NCBI GenBank assembly: GCA_945901215.1
Contig: CAMDKE010000149.1
Span: 1 to 6,819, forward strand
Source: Comamonas sp. lk
Lineage (GTDB): Bacteria > Pseudomonadota > Gammaproteobacteria > Burkholderiales > Burkholderiaceae_C
Reading direction: 5' to 3'
DNA length: 6,819 nt
The notes under the pieces were generated by a model. It made no database searches. It saw nothing but the letters and a program-made list of their open reading frames with translations, and was not told the origin of the DNA. The position numbers and the translations under genes were made by a program. Below are positions 1-5,871 of this stretch, in pieces; position 1 is the first letter of the stretch, and each line of letters opens with the position of its first letter.

Positions 1-292
1 CACCCGGCCCGAACTGTGCGTTTTGCTCAGCACCGATGCCTTGGAGCTAGAACCGGTGCTAGAGGCCCTGACCGCGTTGGACTGGATTGGTCAGCTGCAG
101 GAAGACCACGGTGAGCAGCACGACGCCCGATGGGTGCTGCTAGCGGACCCGCCGCAAACGCCCATCGGGCCCCTGGTAGAAGCATTGCTTCTGAGACAAG
201 GACCCGGAACCCGCGCCTTCTGGGCCCATGGCCTGCAGCCAACCGCAACCCTCGCCGCTGCCTTGAATAAATTGGGGTCAGATTCCAATTAA
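1..292 (+). CDS. YihY/BrkB-family inner-membrane protein, C-terminal end (5' partial)
   Basis: The frame is open from the first complete codon at position 2 and ends at TAA 290-292, so only about 96 C-terminal residues are visible and the start lies outside the window. No membrane helix is seen here. The tail resembles the cytoplasmic C-terminal region of YihY/BrkB (formerly 'ribonuclease BN') membrane proteins of betaproteobacteria: an alpha-helical segment ending VLEALTALDWIGQL, then a short strand WVLLADPP followed by PLVEALLL. That resemblance is from memory of the family, not from a search. The family has six predicted membrane helices and no settled function. Its last residues (LGSDSN) and stop codon are encoded by a palindromic element at 270-290, so the native C-terminus may have been replaced. 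It converges with the oxygenase-like gene, with 18 bases between the two stops. Confidence 0.6.
   Translation, partial: TRPELCVLLSTDALELEPVLEALTALDWIGQLQEDHGEQHDARWVLLADPPQTPIGPLVEALLLRQGPGTRAFWAHGLQPTATLAAALNKLGSDSN
270..290. repeat. Palindromic element AATTGG-N9-CCAATT at the yihY stop
   Basis: Perfect 6-base arms AATTGG (270-275) and CCAATT (285-290) flank the spacer GGTCAGATT; the stop TAA of the upstream frame overlaps the right arm. The core TTGGGGTCAGATTCCAA resembles short dispersed palindromes (TTGGGGTCAGA-type) that occur in many proteobacterial genomes and that I associate with REP/RAYT-like or IS-end sequences; that link is recalled, not tested. It could also serve as a weak bidirectional hairpin between the converging genes, but there is no following T-run. 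Confidence 0.5.
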
Positions 293-310
293 TCGGCCTG
301 CCCCGCGACT

Positions 311-1084
311 TTAGTACCAGTATTCGAGGTGGGGAAAGGGGTTGCGGTCGGTGTATCTGCGGTAATTAAAGTGGATCACAAAAGAAATCCGGCGGTCGGC
401 TTTCTTTTTTACCTTGAACGGAAGCACCACATGCGGCATGAAGCTGTCAAAAATCACCAAATTGCCAATATCGTAGGGTACTTTTTTTCGCAAAGTATTT
501 GATTTTGCACGGCAACCATCGGTTTTATAAAACTCTTCGAGTTGATTGGCAAGATAGCGTTTTTTCCAAATATCGAGATCCCCACCCCGGTCATTGACAT
601 ATTGCGCGGTGCGCTTAATGGAAATAACCGCCGAATAAGCCCGGGTCTCCGGATTGAAAATGCTCTCGGGGTATAGCAGCAAACCTTCAGTGTCTGTGTG
701 GATGTTGTAAAGCGTCCAAGTCTTTAACTGAAGATTAAATCCAGCAACTAAAAAATATTTTTTATCTCTTGGAACTACCGGTAAGGAGCCCGCCTTTATG
801 CCAGACTTCTGAAGTATCTTGGCCCCTATATCAGTGATGATTTCATTGACTTCGGGGAATTCAGTTTGCAGGTAGTGGTTATGTTTTTCAGCGTACCGGT
901 AATAGCTTTCGTTTAACCCCGCCTCGATCATTCCATAGTAGGCGGCCATTTGGCCATACTCGGGGTCAACGTCTGGCCCGAAAATGTCGGGGCGACTGAA
1001 TATTTTTTTCTCCCAGCGCTGGCAGAGTTCTGCGCTGAGGAAATTTTTCTCCACCAGGCAATCTTGCGTGAATAGTTTTTTCAT
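311..1084 (-). CDS. Putative 2-oxoglutarate/Fe(II)-dependent oxygenase
   Basis: A 257-residue protein whose arrangement fits the double-stranded beta-helix of 2OG-Fe(II) oxygenases: iron-binding HxD as H129-T-D131, a GGDL turn at 167-170, the distal iron ligand H218 in FDSFMPHVVLPF, and a candidate 2OG-binding arginine at R231/R232 before ISFVIHF. Such enzymes couple oxidative decarboxylation of 2-oxoglutarate to hydroxylation of a protein, peptide or small molecule; the substrate here cannot be told. No signal peptide or membrane segment is seen, so it is probably cytoplasmic. The start at 1084 was chosen over an upstream in-frame codon at 1147 because AGGAGG lies 4 bases before it; the ATG at 1087 would sit only 1 base from that site. 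The N-terminus is Lys-rich, and the gene is AT-rich (sample lines 28-48% GC), unlike zwf and gnd, which suggests transfer. The precise subfamily is not recognised. Confidence 0.7.
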   Translation of the reverse strand: MKKLFTQDCLVEKNFLSAELCQRWEKKIFSRPDIFGPDVDPEYGQMAAYYGMIEAGLNESYYRYAEKHNHYLQTEFPEVNEIITDIGAKILQKSGIKAGSLPVVPRDKKYFLVAGFNLQLKTWTLYNIHTDTEGLLLYPESIFNPETRAYSAVISIKRTAQYVNDRGGDLDIWKKRYLANQLEEFYKTDGCRAKSNTLRKKVPYDIGNLVIFDSFMPHVVLPFKVKKKADRRISFVIHFNYRRYTDRNPFPHLEYWY

Positions 1085-1088
1085 CATG

Positions 1089-1094
1089 CCTCCT
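1089..1094 (-). promoter_or_regulatory. Strong Shine-Dalgarno AGGAGG for the oxygenase-like gene
   Basis: The perfect anti-16S complement AGGAGG lies 4 bases upstream of the ATG at 1084 and 1 base upstream of an adjacent in-frame ATG at 1087. This decides the start and removes 21 residues from the longest possible reading frame. Confidence 0.8.
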
Positions 1095-1135
1095 AAAAAT
1101 GTGGCTGTTCCGGCGCAGCGGGAGTAGGCAAGTGC

Positions 1136-1164
1136 AGGGTAGCGCACCTAGCGCCGACTGGCAA
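1136..1164 (-). promoter_or_regulatory. Possible sigma-70-type promoter for the oxygenase-like gene
   Basis: On the minus strand TTGCCA (1159-1164; 5 of 6 to the -35 consensus) is followed after exactly 17 bases by TACCCT (1136-1141; 3 of 6 to the -10 consensus). It would start transcription near 1129 and give a leader of about 45 bases carrying the AGGAGG site. The -10 box is poor, so this is only a candidate. Confidence 0.25.
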
Positions 1165-1215
1165 TGGGGCGTCGCTGTGGTGTCCCATTACCTCGGTGTA
1201 CCATCCATGTTTCGC

Positions 1216-1236
1216 GGCCTGTAAGGCCTTTTCTTT
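1216..1236 (+). terminator. Weak terminator-like hairpin upstream of the SET gene
   Basis: GGCCT (1216-1220) and AGGCC (1224-1228) form a 5-bp GC-rich stem with a GTA loop, followed by TTTTCTTT (1229-1236). It is read in the direction of the SET-domain gene, about 40 bases before its start, so if transcription begins further upstream it could reduce read-through. The stem is short, and the feature may be coincidental. Confidence 0.3.
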
Positions 1237-1273
1237 CGCCTGTTTTCATTGCCCCACTCACAGTCAACCCGCT

Positions 1274-1696
1274 ATGCCCAACTCCAAGAAAAAAATACTC
1301 GCGCATCTGAGTCAAGAGGTCTATTGCCATTTGGGCGTTTCACCGGTTCATGGTATCGGCGTTTTCGCGATTCGTTCCATTCCAAAGGGTGTTAACCCGA
1401 TGCGGTCGCGCCTGAAGTTTGACGAAGTGAAATTTACCCATGCCGAACTGAAATCTCTGCCGCGAAGCGTTCGCAAAGAAATTGATATTTTTTGTTACTA
1501 CGAAGATGACCATGTGTTGATTCCGTCTATTGGGCTCAACTCGATGAACATGGCGGTGTATCTCAACCACTCGAAGATCCCCAATGTGCAATACAAGAAG
1601 AATGGGCAGTTGATCACCCTGCGCGCGATCAAAAAAGACGAGGAGCTGATGATGGACTACGACATCAATTTCGGTGAAGTCCACACTTTCGAATAA
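1274..1696 (+). CDS. Small SET-domain protein (putative protein-lysine methyltransferase)
   Basis: A 140-residue protein that is nearly all SET domain. Visible motifs in order are HGIGVFAIRSIPKG (27-39; the usual opening of the domain), YLNHSKIPN (96-104; the NHSxxPN signature whose Asn/His contact S-adenosylmethionine), and LRAIKKDEELMMDY (116-129; the xEEL..DY end of the domain with the catalytic-site Tyr129). SET proteins transfer methyl groups from S-adenosylmethionine to lysine side chains of proteins; the target here is unknown. The cysteine-rich post-SET region of many eukaryotic enzymes is absent, as is usual for small bacterial versions. The ATG at 1274 was chosen although no clear ribosome site precedes it, because an earlier GTG at 1196 would add an unrelated Cys/His-rich extension. 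It is transcribed away from the oxygenase-like gene and converges, 10 bases apart, with the ATE-like gene. GC is low (sample lines 42-47%). Confidence 0.8.
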   Translation: MPNSKKKILAHLSQEVYCHLGVSPVHGIGVFAIRSIPKGVNPMRSRLKFDEVKFTHAELKSLPRSVRKEIDIFCYYEDDHVLIPSIGLNSMNMAVYLNHSKIPNVQYKKNGQLITLRAIKKDEELMMDYDINFGEVHTFE

Positions 1697-1706
1697 GGCT
1701 TCGACA

Positions 1707-2585
1707 TCATCCTGCGTTGGCGCGGTACACCTGGTTCCATTCTGACGGTTTGAAGTCGGTATGCAGTGGCGAACTCAGGTCCAAGGCCAAGGGGTGGTCG
1801 GGGTCTGTCATGGCCAAGCCATAGATCGGCTCCAGGTCTGTCACAAAAAGTGATTTGTAACCGTAGTCACCCACGGGTCCCAGGTTGTAGTACTGGTAAC
1901 CATGCTTGGCGGTCCAGCGTGCGGCCAACAGGCACGCATATATGCCTGGCGAGCGGTTTTTGTATGCCAGGCTCCACTGGCAAAAGCTGCCGTACACCTG
2001 GCTGCGCTCGGGCAGCAGCATAGACACATCCGACAACACCAAATCGCCGTCCTGCGCATACACCTGCAGGATGAGGACGTCGAGATTGCGTACATAGTCT
2101 ACAAAGCCTTCGACTTCTTTTGCGTCGATTTCGTAAGCACTGAAGTGTTCACCACCAAGTGCAAAGATGTCCTCGACACTCAGTTCTTTCCCACAAACCA
2201 ATTTTTCGGTGACGCTAAAGTTTTTGAACAACTTGTCTAGATCCGAGAACTTGCGCATGCGCCGTGGATCCGACCAAAACTCCTCGGATGCAGCATGGAC
2301 CAAACCGTACTTGTCGTTGATCGGAACGCCGTAGTTGCCTTCGGGCGGTAGGGCATAGACCAAAAATGGTTTGCGCGCCGTGGCCAGCATTTCGGGTGTT
2401 ATGTCGATATAGGGGCACAGCGAGTCCCAGCGGCTGGTGAAATACATGGTCTGCTCATGAAAACTTTCAACGCACAGGTTATCGGCAGTCCAGCTTTGGT
2501 ATTGCAGCGACTGGCTCTCCGAATCCATACCCGTGTGGCAGCTTGCGCTAGCGATGCTTTCCGGCGGTTGAAAATCAATTCGCAT
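1707..2585 (-). CDS. Arginyltransferase-like (ATE C-terminal/GNAT-fold) protein
   Basis: A 292-residue protein whose C-terminal half looks like the aminoacyl-transfer domain of arginyl/leucyl-tRNA-protein transferases (ATE/Bpt, GNAT fold). The matching stretch runs from GDLVLSDVSMLLPE (180-193) through VYGSF (197-201), SPGIYACLLAARWTAKHGY (212-230), YYNLGPVGDYGYKSLF (232-247) and DLEPI (250-254); in Bpt enzymes the corresponding places read roughly LV..DVLP, VY.F, SLGTYA....A...GL, YLGY.......YK..F and E. True Bpt/ATE enzymes have a cysteine-rich N-terminal domain; this N-terminal half (about 1-150) has none and is not recognised. Function is therefore uncertain: transfer of an amino acid or acyl group to a protein or peptide is inferred from the fold. 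The start ATG at 2585 follows the cysteine-cluster gene by 5 bases (TAACCACCATG) with no clear ribosome site, which suggests translational coupling. A different GNAT-fold enzyme (FemX/BioF2-like) is the main alternative. Confidence 0.6.
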   Translation of the reverse strand: MRIDFQPPESIASASCHTGMDSESQSLQYQSWTADNLCVESFHEQTMYFTSRWDSLCPYIDITPEMLATARKPFLVYALPPEGNYGVPINDKYGLVHAASEEFWSDPRRMRKFSDLDKLFKNFSVTEKLVCGKELSVEDIFALGGEHFSAYEIDAKEVEGFVDYVRNLDVLILQVYAQDGDLVLSDVSMLLPERSQVYGSFCQWSLAYKNRSPGIYACLLAARWTAKHGYQYYNLGPVGDYGYKSLFVTDLEPIYGLAMTDPDHPLALDLSSPLHTDFKPSEWNQVYRANAG

Positions 2586-2590
2586 GGTGG

Positions 2591-3025
2591 TTAGTCTTTC
2601 AACATGGTCTTGGTTTTTAGCAGGCGTAGATCAAAGTAGTCCGAATCAACCCGGTAATTCGCGGTCAAAAACTTGCGGTCGGACTTTTTCAGCGCCTGGA
2701 TCTCCGTGTTCATGGCCGCAAAGTGTATTGAGGCGTCGCTGTCCGGTTGTTGTAATTCCAATTGGTATTGCGGCATCAGCGGGCAGTCACTGTCATAGTA
2801 AAACACCTCGGTCTTCGGATCGAACGCGAGCGGGTACAGCTTGCAACTCAATGGTTTGGTGTTACCCAGCGTACAGCCAGAATCACCTAAATGTTCACAT
2901 TGGGTCTGTATGCAAACGCTCCCAAGTGAACTCCGTTCTTTAGCGGTCAAGGTGACCTCCAATGGCGGGAAACCAGCGTCTACATGGCAGCAGCGCCTGC
3001 ATTGCGCGCAGTGGTCAAAGAGCAT
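2591..3025 (-). CDS. CxxCxxCC cysteine-cluster protein (YkgJ/FliB-type metal-binding)
   Basis: A 144-residue protein with nine cysteines. The N-terminus carries the CxxCxxCC signature (C6, C9, C12, C13), followed by C38, C43, GC51, then KPLSC61-KLYP and DC81P, which is the spacing of the YkgJ/FliB 'zinc- or iron-chelating' family (PF03692). Such cysteines probably bind an Fe-S cluster or zinc; the reaction is not known for most members, though FliB proteins methylate flagellin lysines. No signal peptide or membrane segment is seen. After about residue 85 no known motif is visible. It is the first gene of a tight pair with the ATE-like gene 5 bases downstream. The ribosome site is weak (only GAAG-like). 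Its 263-base leader lies after zwf in the same direction, so it could be read from the gnd-zwf transcript or from its own promoter. Confidence 0.8.
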   Translation of the reverse strand: MLFDHCAQCRRCCHVDAGFPPLEVTLTAKERSSLGSVCIQTQCEHLGDSGCTLGNTKPLSCKLYPLAFDPKTEVFYYDSDCPLMPQYQLELQQPDSDASIHFAAMNTEIQALKKSDRKFLTANYRVDSDYFDLRLLKTKTMLKD

Positions 3026-3288
3026 GAACTTCTAGCAACGTCGAGGTGCCAGAGCACGGATAGTAGGAGTGAAATATCAGCCCACAGTAACGCCAAAACC
3101 CACGTCGCTTCAGGCCGCAACTTGTGTTGCTTGTGTCTCTGTTCAGCATAGATGGCTTCTTGCTAATTCTTGGTTTAGGTCGCCGAAGTATCCATGATTT
3201 CCATCAATTTGTCGCAAATTTCTTGAATTACATGGATCACATTTTTTGGTGCTTTGGGTGCTCCAACAACGCGTAACTATCTTGCTCT
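3026..3288. other. Gap between zwf and the cysteine-cluster gene
   Basis: No convincing reading frame or RNA gene is seen. It contains a nested dyad (3190-3237) and a short stem GCAAC-TTGT-GTTGC (3117-3130) without a T-run. No intrinsic terminator follows zwf, so read-through into the two downstream genes is possible. No good promoter boxes were found on the minus strand. Confidence 0.6.
3190..3237. repeat. Nested inverted repeat downstream of zwf
   Basis: The outer arms ATCCATG (3190-3196) and CATGGAT (3231-3237) enclose the inner arms AATTTG (3206-3211) and CAAATT (3215-3220), with a 3-base TCG centre. Both pairs are perfect and nearly concentric. With no T-run on either side it does not look like an intrinsic terminator. 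An operator, an RNA-processing stem or chance are all possible. Confidence 0.45.
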
Positions 3289-4824
3289 CTAGCTCAGCGC
3301 CCGCCACGCGCGTTGGCTGCTCCCTAGCAAGGCGTCTGCCTCTACCGGACCGTCTGATCCTGCTCCGTAACTTGCCAGTGTTGCTTGCGGGTCATTTGCC
3401 CAGTACTCTTGCATGGGGCGCACAATATCCCAGCCTGCCATCACGCTGTCGGAGCGCTGGAACAAGGTTGCGTCGCCAATCATGCAGTCATAAATCAAGG
3501 TTTCATAGCCCGTACTTGGCGCGTTTTGAAAATAGTCTTTGTAGTGAAAGTCCATATGCACCTGGCCGATCTCTATTTTCGGCCCAGGTACTTTTGCGCC
3601 AAAGGTCAGCATGGCGCCTTCGTCGGGCTGCAGTTTGAGGACCAGCCCATTGGGTGTAAGCGCCTCTGTGGCCGTGTTGCGAAACAAGGAAAAGGGCGGA
3701 CGTTTGAACTGAATCATGATTTCACTCTGGCGTTTGGACATGGCCTTTCCCGTTCGCAGGTAAAAGGGCACACCAGCCCAGCGCCAGTTGTCGATGCCCA
3801 ATTTCATGGCCACATAGGTTTCTGTCTTGCTGCCGGTGCTGACGCCGTCTTCTTGTTGGTAACCCAGTAAAGGCGCGCCATCACGCTGCCCCGGTGCATA
3901 CTGCCCGCGCACACAGTCGGTGGCTGGGTTGACCCGGTGAACCGAGTGCAAGACCTTGGTTTTTTCGTTACGCACCGCGTCGGCATCAAAAGAGGCGGGT
4001 GACTCCATGGCCGTGAGCGCCAGCAACTGAAAAACGTGGTTGGGCACCATGTCGCGAAGGGCCCCGGTGGTTTCGTAAAAGGCCGCGCGCCGCTCCACGC
4101 CTACAGTTTCAGCCACCGTGATTTGCACATGGTCAATATGATCGCGGTTCCACAGCGGCTCAAAGATGCCGTTGGCAAAGCGCATGAGCATGATGTTTTG
4201 AACCGTCTCCTTGCCTAAAAAATGGTCCATGCGGTAGATCTGCCGCTCGGCCAGGCTGTTGCGCAACTGGGTATTGAGTGCCTGGGCCGATGCCAGGTCG
4301 TGGCCAAAGGGCTTCTCAACGACCACCCTGCGCCAGTACTCATTGGTCTCGGTGACCAGGCCCGCCTGGCCCAGTTGGTCGGCGATGCCGCCAAAAAAGC
4401 GCGCACCCACAGCCAGATAAAACATCACGTTGTCACCAACACCGTGGCTGGCCTTGACGCTATTTATCTTGTGGCCCAGTGCCACATAGGACGCGGCTGC
4501 GCCAAAGTCGGCTGACAGGTACGTCATGCTGGCTAACAAGCGCGCAAGGTTGGTCTCATCCAGCGTTTGTGCGTAGTGTTTGTCTGCGGCGAAGGCCCGC
4601 ACCGATTCCTCCACATGCGCCCTAAAGGCTTGGTCGCTCATTTCCAGGCGGTCAACGCCAATCAGGGCGAACTCCGTGGGCAGCAAGCCGGTGCGCGCGA
4701 GGTTGTAAAGCGCGGGCATCAACAACCGTTTGGTCAAGTCGCCGCCGGCACCAAAAATAACGATGGTGCACGAGGGTGCGCGCTCGCCATGAGGCGTTTG
4801 AATGTGTTCGATGTCCTGTGCCAT
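3289..4824 (-). CDS. zwf: Glucose-6-phosphate 1-dehydrogenase
   Basis: A cytoplasmic enzyme that oxidises glucose-6-phosphate to 6-phosphogluconolactone with reduction of NADP (or NAD), opening the oxidative pentose phosphate and Entner-Doudoroff routes. At 511 residues it is slightly longer than the usual ~490, mainly through a short N-terminal extension. Motifs: nucleotide-binding GAGGDLTKR (25-33; a Ser-to-Gly variant of the common GASGDL), EKPFG (170-174), active-site RMDHFLGKE (198-206; family RIDHYLGKE, with the catalytic His as H201 and Lys205), GALRDMVPNH (254-263) and VPFYLRTGK (352-360). The ATG at 4824 is preceded at 5 bases by TAAGGA (4830-4835), whose TAA is the stop codon of gnd, so translation is probably coupled to gnd. 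No terminator is seen after its TAG. Confidence 0.97.
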   Translation of the reverse strand: MAQDIEHIQTPHGERAPSCTIVIFGAGGDLTKRLLMPALYNLARTGLLPTEFALIGVDRLEMSDQAFRAHVEESVRAFAADKHYAQTLDETNLARLLASMTYLSADFGAAASYVALGHKINSVKASHGVGDNVMFYLAVGARFFGGIADQLGQAGLVTETNEYWRRVVVEKPFGHDLASAQALNTQLRNSLAERQIYRMDHFLGKETVQNIMLMRFANGIFEPLWNRDHIDHVQITVAETVGVERRAAFYETTGALRDMVPNHVFQLLALTAMESPASFDADAVRNEKTKVLHSVHRVNPATDCVRGQYAPGQRDGAPLLGYQQEDGVSTGSKTETYVAMKLGIDNWRWAGVPFYLRTGKAMSKRQSEIMIQFKRPPFSLFRNTATEALTPNGLVLKLQPDEGAMLTFGAKVPGPKIEIGQVHMDFHYKDYFQNAPSTGYETLIYDCMIGDATLFQRSDSVMAGWDIVRPMQEYWANDPQATLASYGAGSDGPVEADALLGSSQRAWRALS

Positions 4825-4832
4825 AGCAGTCC

Positions 4833-5813
4833 TTATTTCTTACCGGGTTCCTGGTGGCCACCGAATTGCTTGCGCATAGCCGAGAGCAGTTTTTCTGCAA
4901 ATGTATGCTCCTTGCGCGAACGAAAGCGCGTGTAGAGCGCCGCCGTCAGCACGTCAGCGGGAATCGCCTCTTCAATGGCCGCTTGTATGGTCCAGCGGCC
5001 TTCGCCGGAATCTTCAACGTAGCCTGAGTAGGATGCGAGCTCTGGGTCTTCGGCCAGCGATATGGCGGAGAGGTCCAACAACCAAGATGAGACCACACTG
5101 CCCCGGCGCCATAGCTCGGTAATGTCCGCCAGATTCAGGTCGTAGCGGCGTTCGGCGGGGATGGCCTCTTGGTTCACGCCTTTGAGGATGTCCAGGCCTT
5201 CAGCGTAGGCCTGCATCAGGCCGTACTCAATGCCGTTGTGCACCATCTTCACAAAATGACCCGACCCGGCCGGGCCGGTGTACAGGTAGCCATCTTCTGC
5301 CGTGGACTGGCGGTTTTCACGCCCGCGCGTCTTCTCTATCGTTCCGGTGCCTGGGGCCAGAGTTTTGAATATGGGCTCCAGGTGGTCAAACGCAGTGCGG
5401 TCGCCCCCAATCATCATGCAGTAGCCCCTATCGAGCCCCCAGACGCCGCCGCTGGTGCCCACGTCGATGTAGCGAATGCCTTTGTCTTGTAGGGCGTGGG
5501 CGCGCCGCACATCGTCTTGGTAGTTGGAGTTACCGCCGTCGATGATGGTGTCGCCCGGCTGGAGCAATTCACCCAGTGCCTTCACCGTCGCCTCCGTAAT
5601 TTCGCCTGCTGGCAGCATGACCCAGACTGCGCGCGGGACTTGTAACTGTGCAATAAACGAGGCCATGTCTTGGCTGGCAAGGGCACCTTCGGTGGCGAGT
5701 TGGGCTACGCTGGCCGCGTTGGTGTCGTACACCACACAACTGTGACCGTGGCGCATCAAGCGACGAACAATGTTTCCACCCATACGACCCAAACCAATCA
5801 TTCCTAATTGCAT
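4833..5813 (-). CDS. gnd: 6-phosphogluconate dehydrogenase, decarboxylating (short form)
   Basis: A 326-residue enzyme that converts 6-phosphogluconate to ribulose-5-phosphate and CO2 with reduction of NAD(P). It is the short form (about 300-330 residues; the E. coli-type enzyme is about 470), a group that often prefers NAD. Motifs: N-terminal Rossmann GLGRMGGN (7-14), DGGNSNYQDD (92-101), substrate-binding GTSGGVWG (119-126) and GHFVKMVHNGIEYG (185-198) with catalytic Lys189 and Asn193. The start at 5813 was preferred to the longer in-frame start at 5867 because AGGAG (5819-5823) lies 5 bases before it, the family begins with MxxGxIGLGxMG, and the longer version would be encoded through a terminator-like hairpin. 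It is the first gene of the gnd-zwf pair; its stop lies inside the ribosome site of zwf. Confidence 0.96.
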   Translation of the reverse strand: MQLGMIGLGRMGGNIVRRLMRHGHSCVVYDTNAASVAQLATEGALASQDMASFIAQLQVPRAVWVMLPAGEITEATVKALGELLQPGDTIIDGGNSNYQDDVRRAHALQDKGIRYIDVGTSGGVWGLDRGYCMMIGGDRTAFDHLEPIFKTLAPGTGTIEKTRGRENRQSTAEDGYLYTGPAGSGHFVKMVHNGIEYGLMQAYAEGLDILKGVNQEAIPAERRYDLNLADITELWRRGSVVSSWLLDLSAISLAEDPELASYSGYVEDSGEGRWTIQAAIEEAIPADVLTAALYTRFRSRKEHTFAEKLLSAMRKQFGGHQEPGKK

Positions 5814-5840
5814 AGCAACTCCTATTGTGTAGTGATACCG

Positions 5841-5866
5841 AAAAAAACCATGCGGCATCTGCCGCA
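5841..5866 (-). terminator. Intrinsic-terminator-like hairpin in the gnd leader
   Basis: On the minus strand TGCGGC-AGAT-GCCGCA (5866 down to 5851) forms a 6-bp GC-rich stem with a 4-base loop, followed by TGG and seven T (5847-5841). It lies 27 bases before the gnd start, in the same direction. It either ends transcripts that come from the RTX-like gene, with the gnd promoter overlapping it, or acts as an attenuator in the gnd-zwf leader. Confidence 0.6.
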
Positions 5867-5871
5867 AAAAC

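Noticed and set aside
1085..1147. Longer N-terminus for the oxygenase-like protein starting at 1147
   Set aside because: The strong AGGAGG site points to 1084, and the extra 21 residues would be encoded over the ribosome site and the candidate promoter.
1196..1273. Upstream GTG start for the SET protein at 1196
   Set aside because: It adds 26 residues (Cys/His/Phe-rich) unrelated to SET domains, overlaps the hairpin at 1216-1236, and has no ribosome site.
3034..3051. Sigma-54-like boxes TGGCAC and TTGCT on the minus strand before the cysteine-cluster gene
   Set aside because: The spacer is 7 bases rather than the 5 required between these boxes, so the two halves are out of register for sigma-54.
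3117..3130. Stem GCAAC-TTGT-GTTGC as a zwf terminator
   Set aside because: The 5-bp stem has no T-run on the minus strand and lies about 160 bases after zwf.
3246..3870. Plus-strand open frames opposite zwf
   Set aside because: They are antisense to conserved zwf sequence, have no family resemblance and reflect the high GC of that gene.
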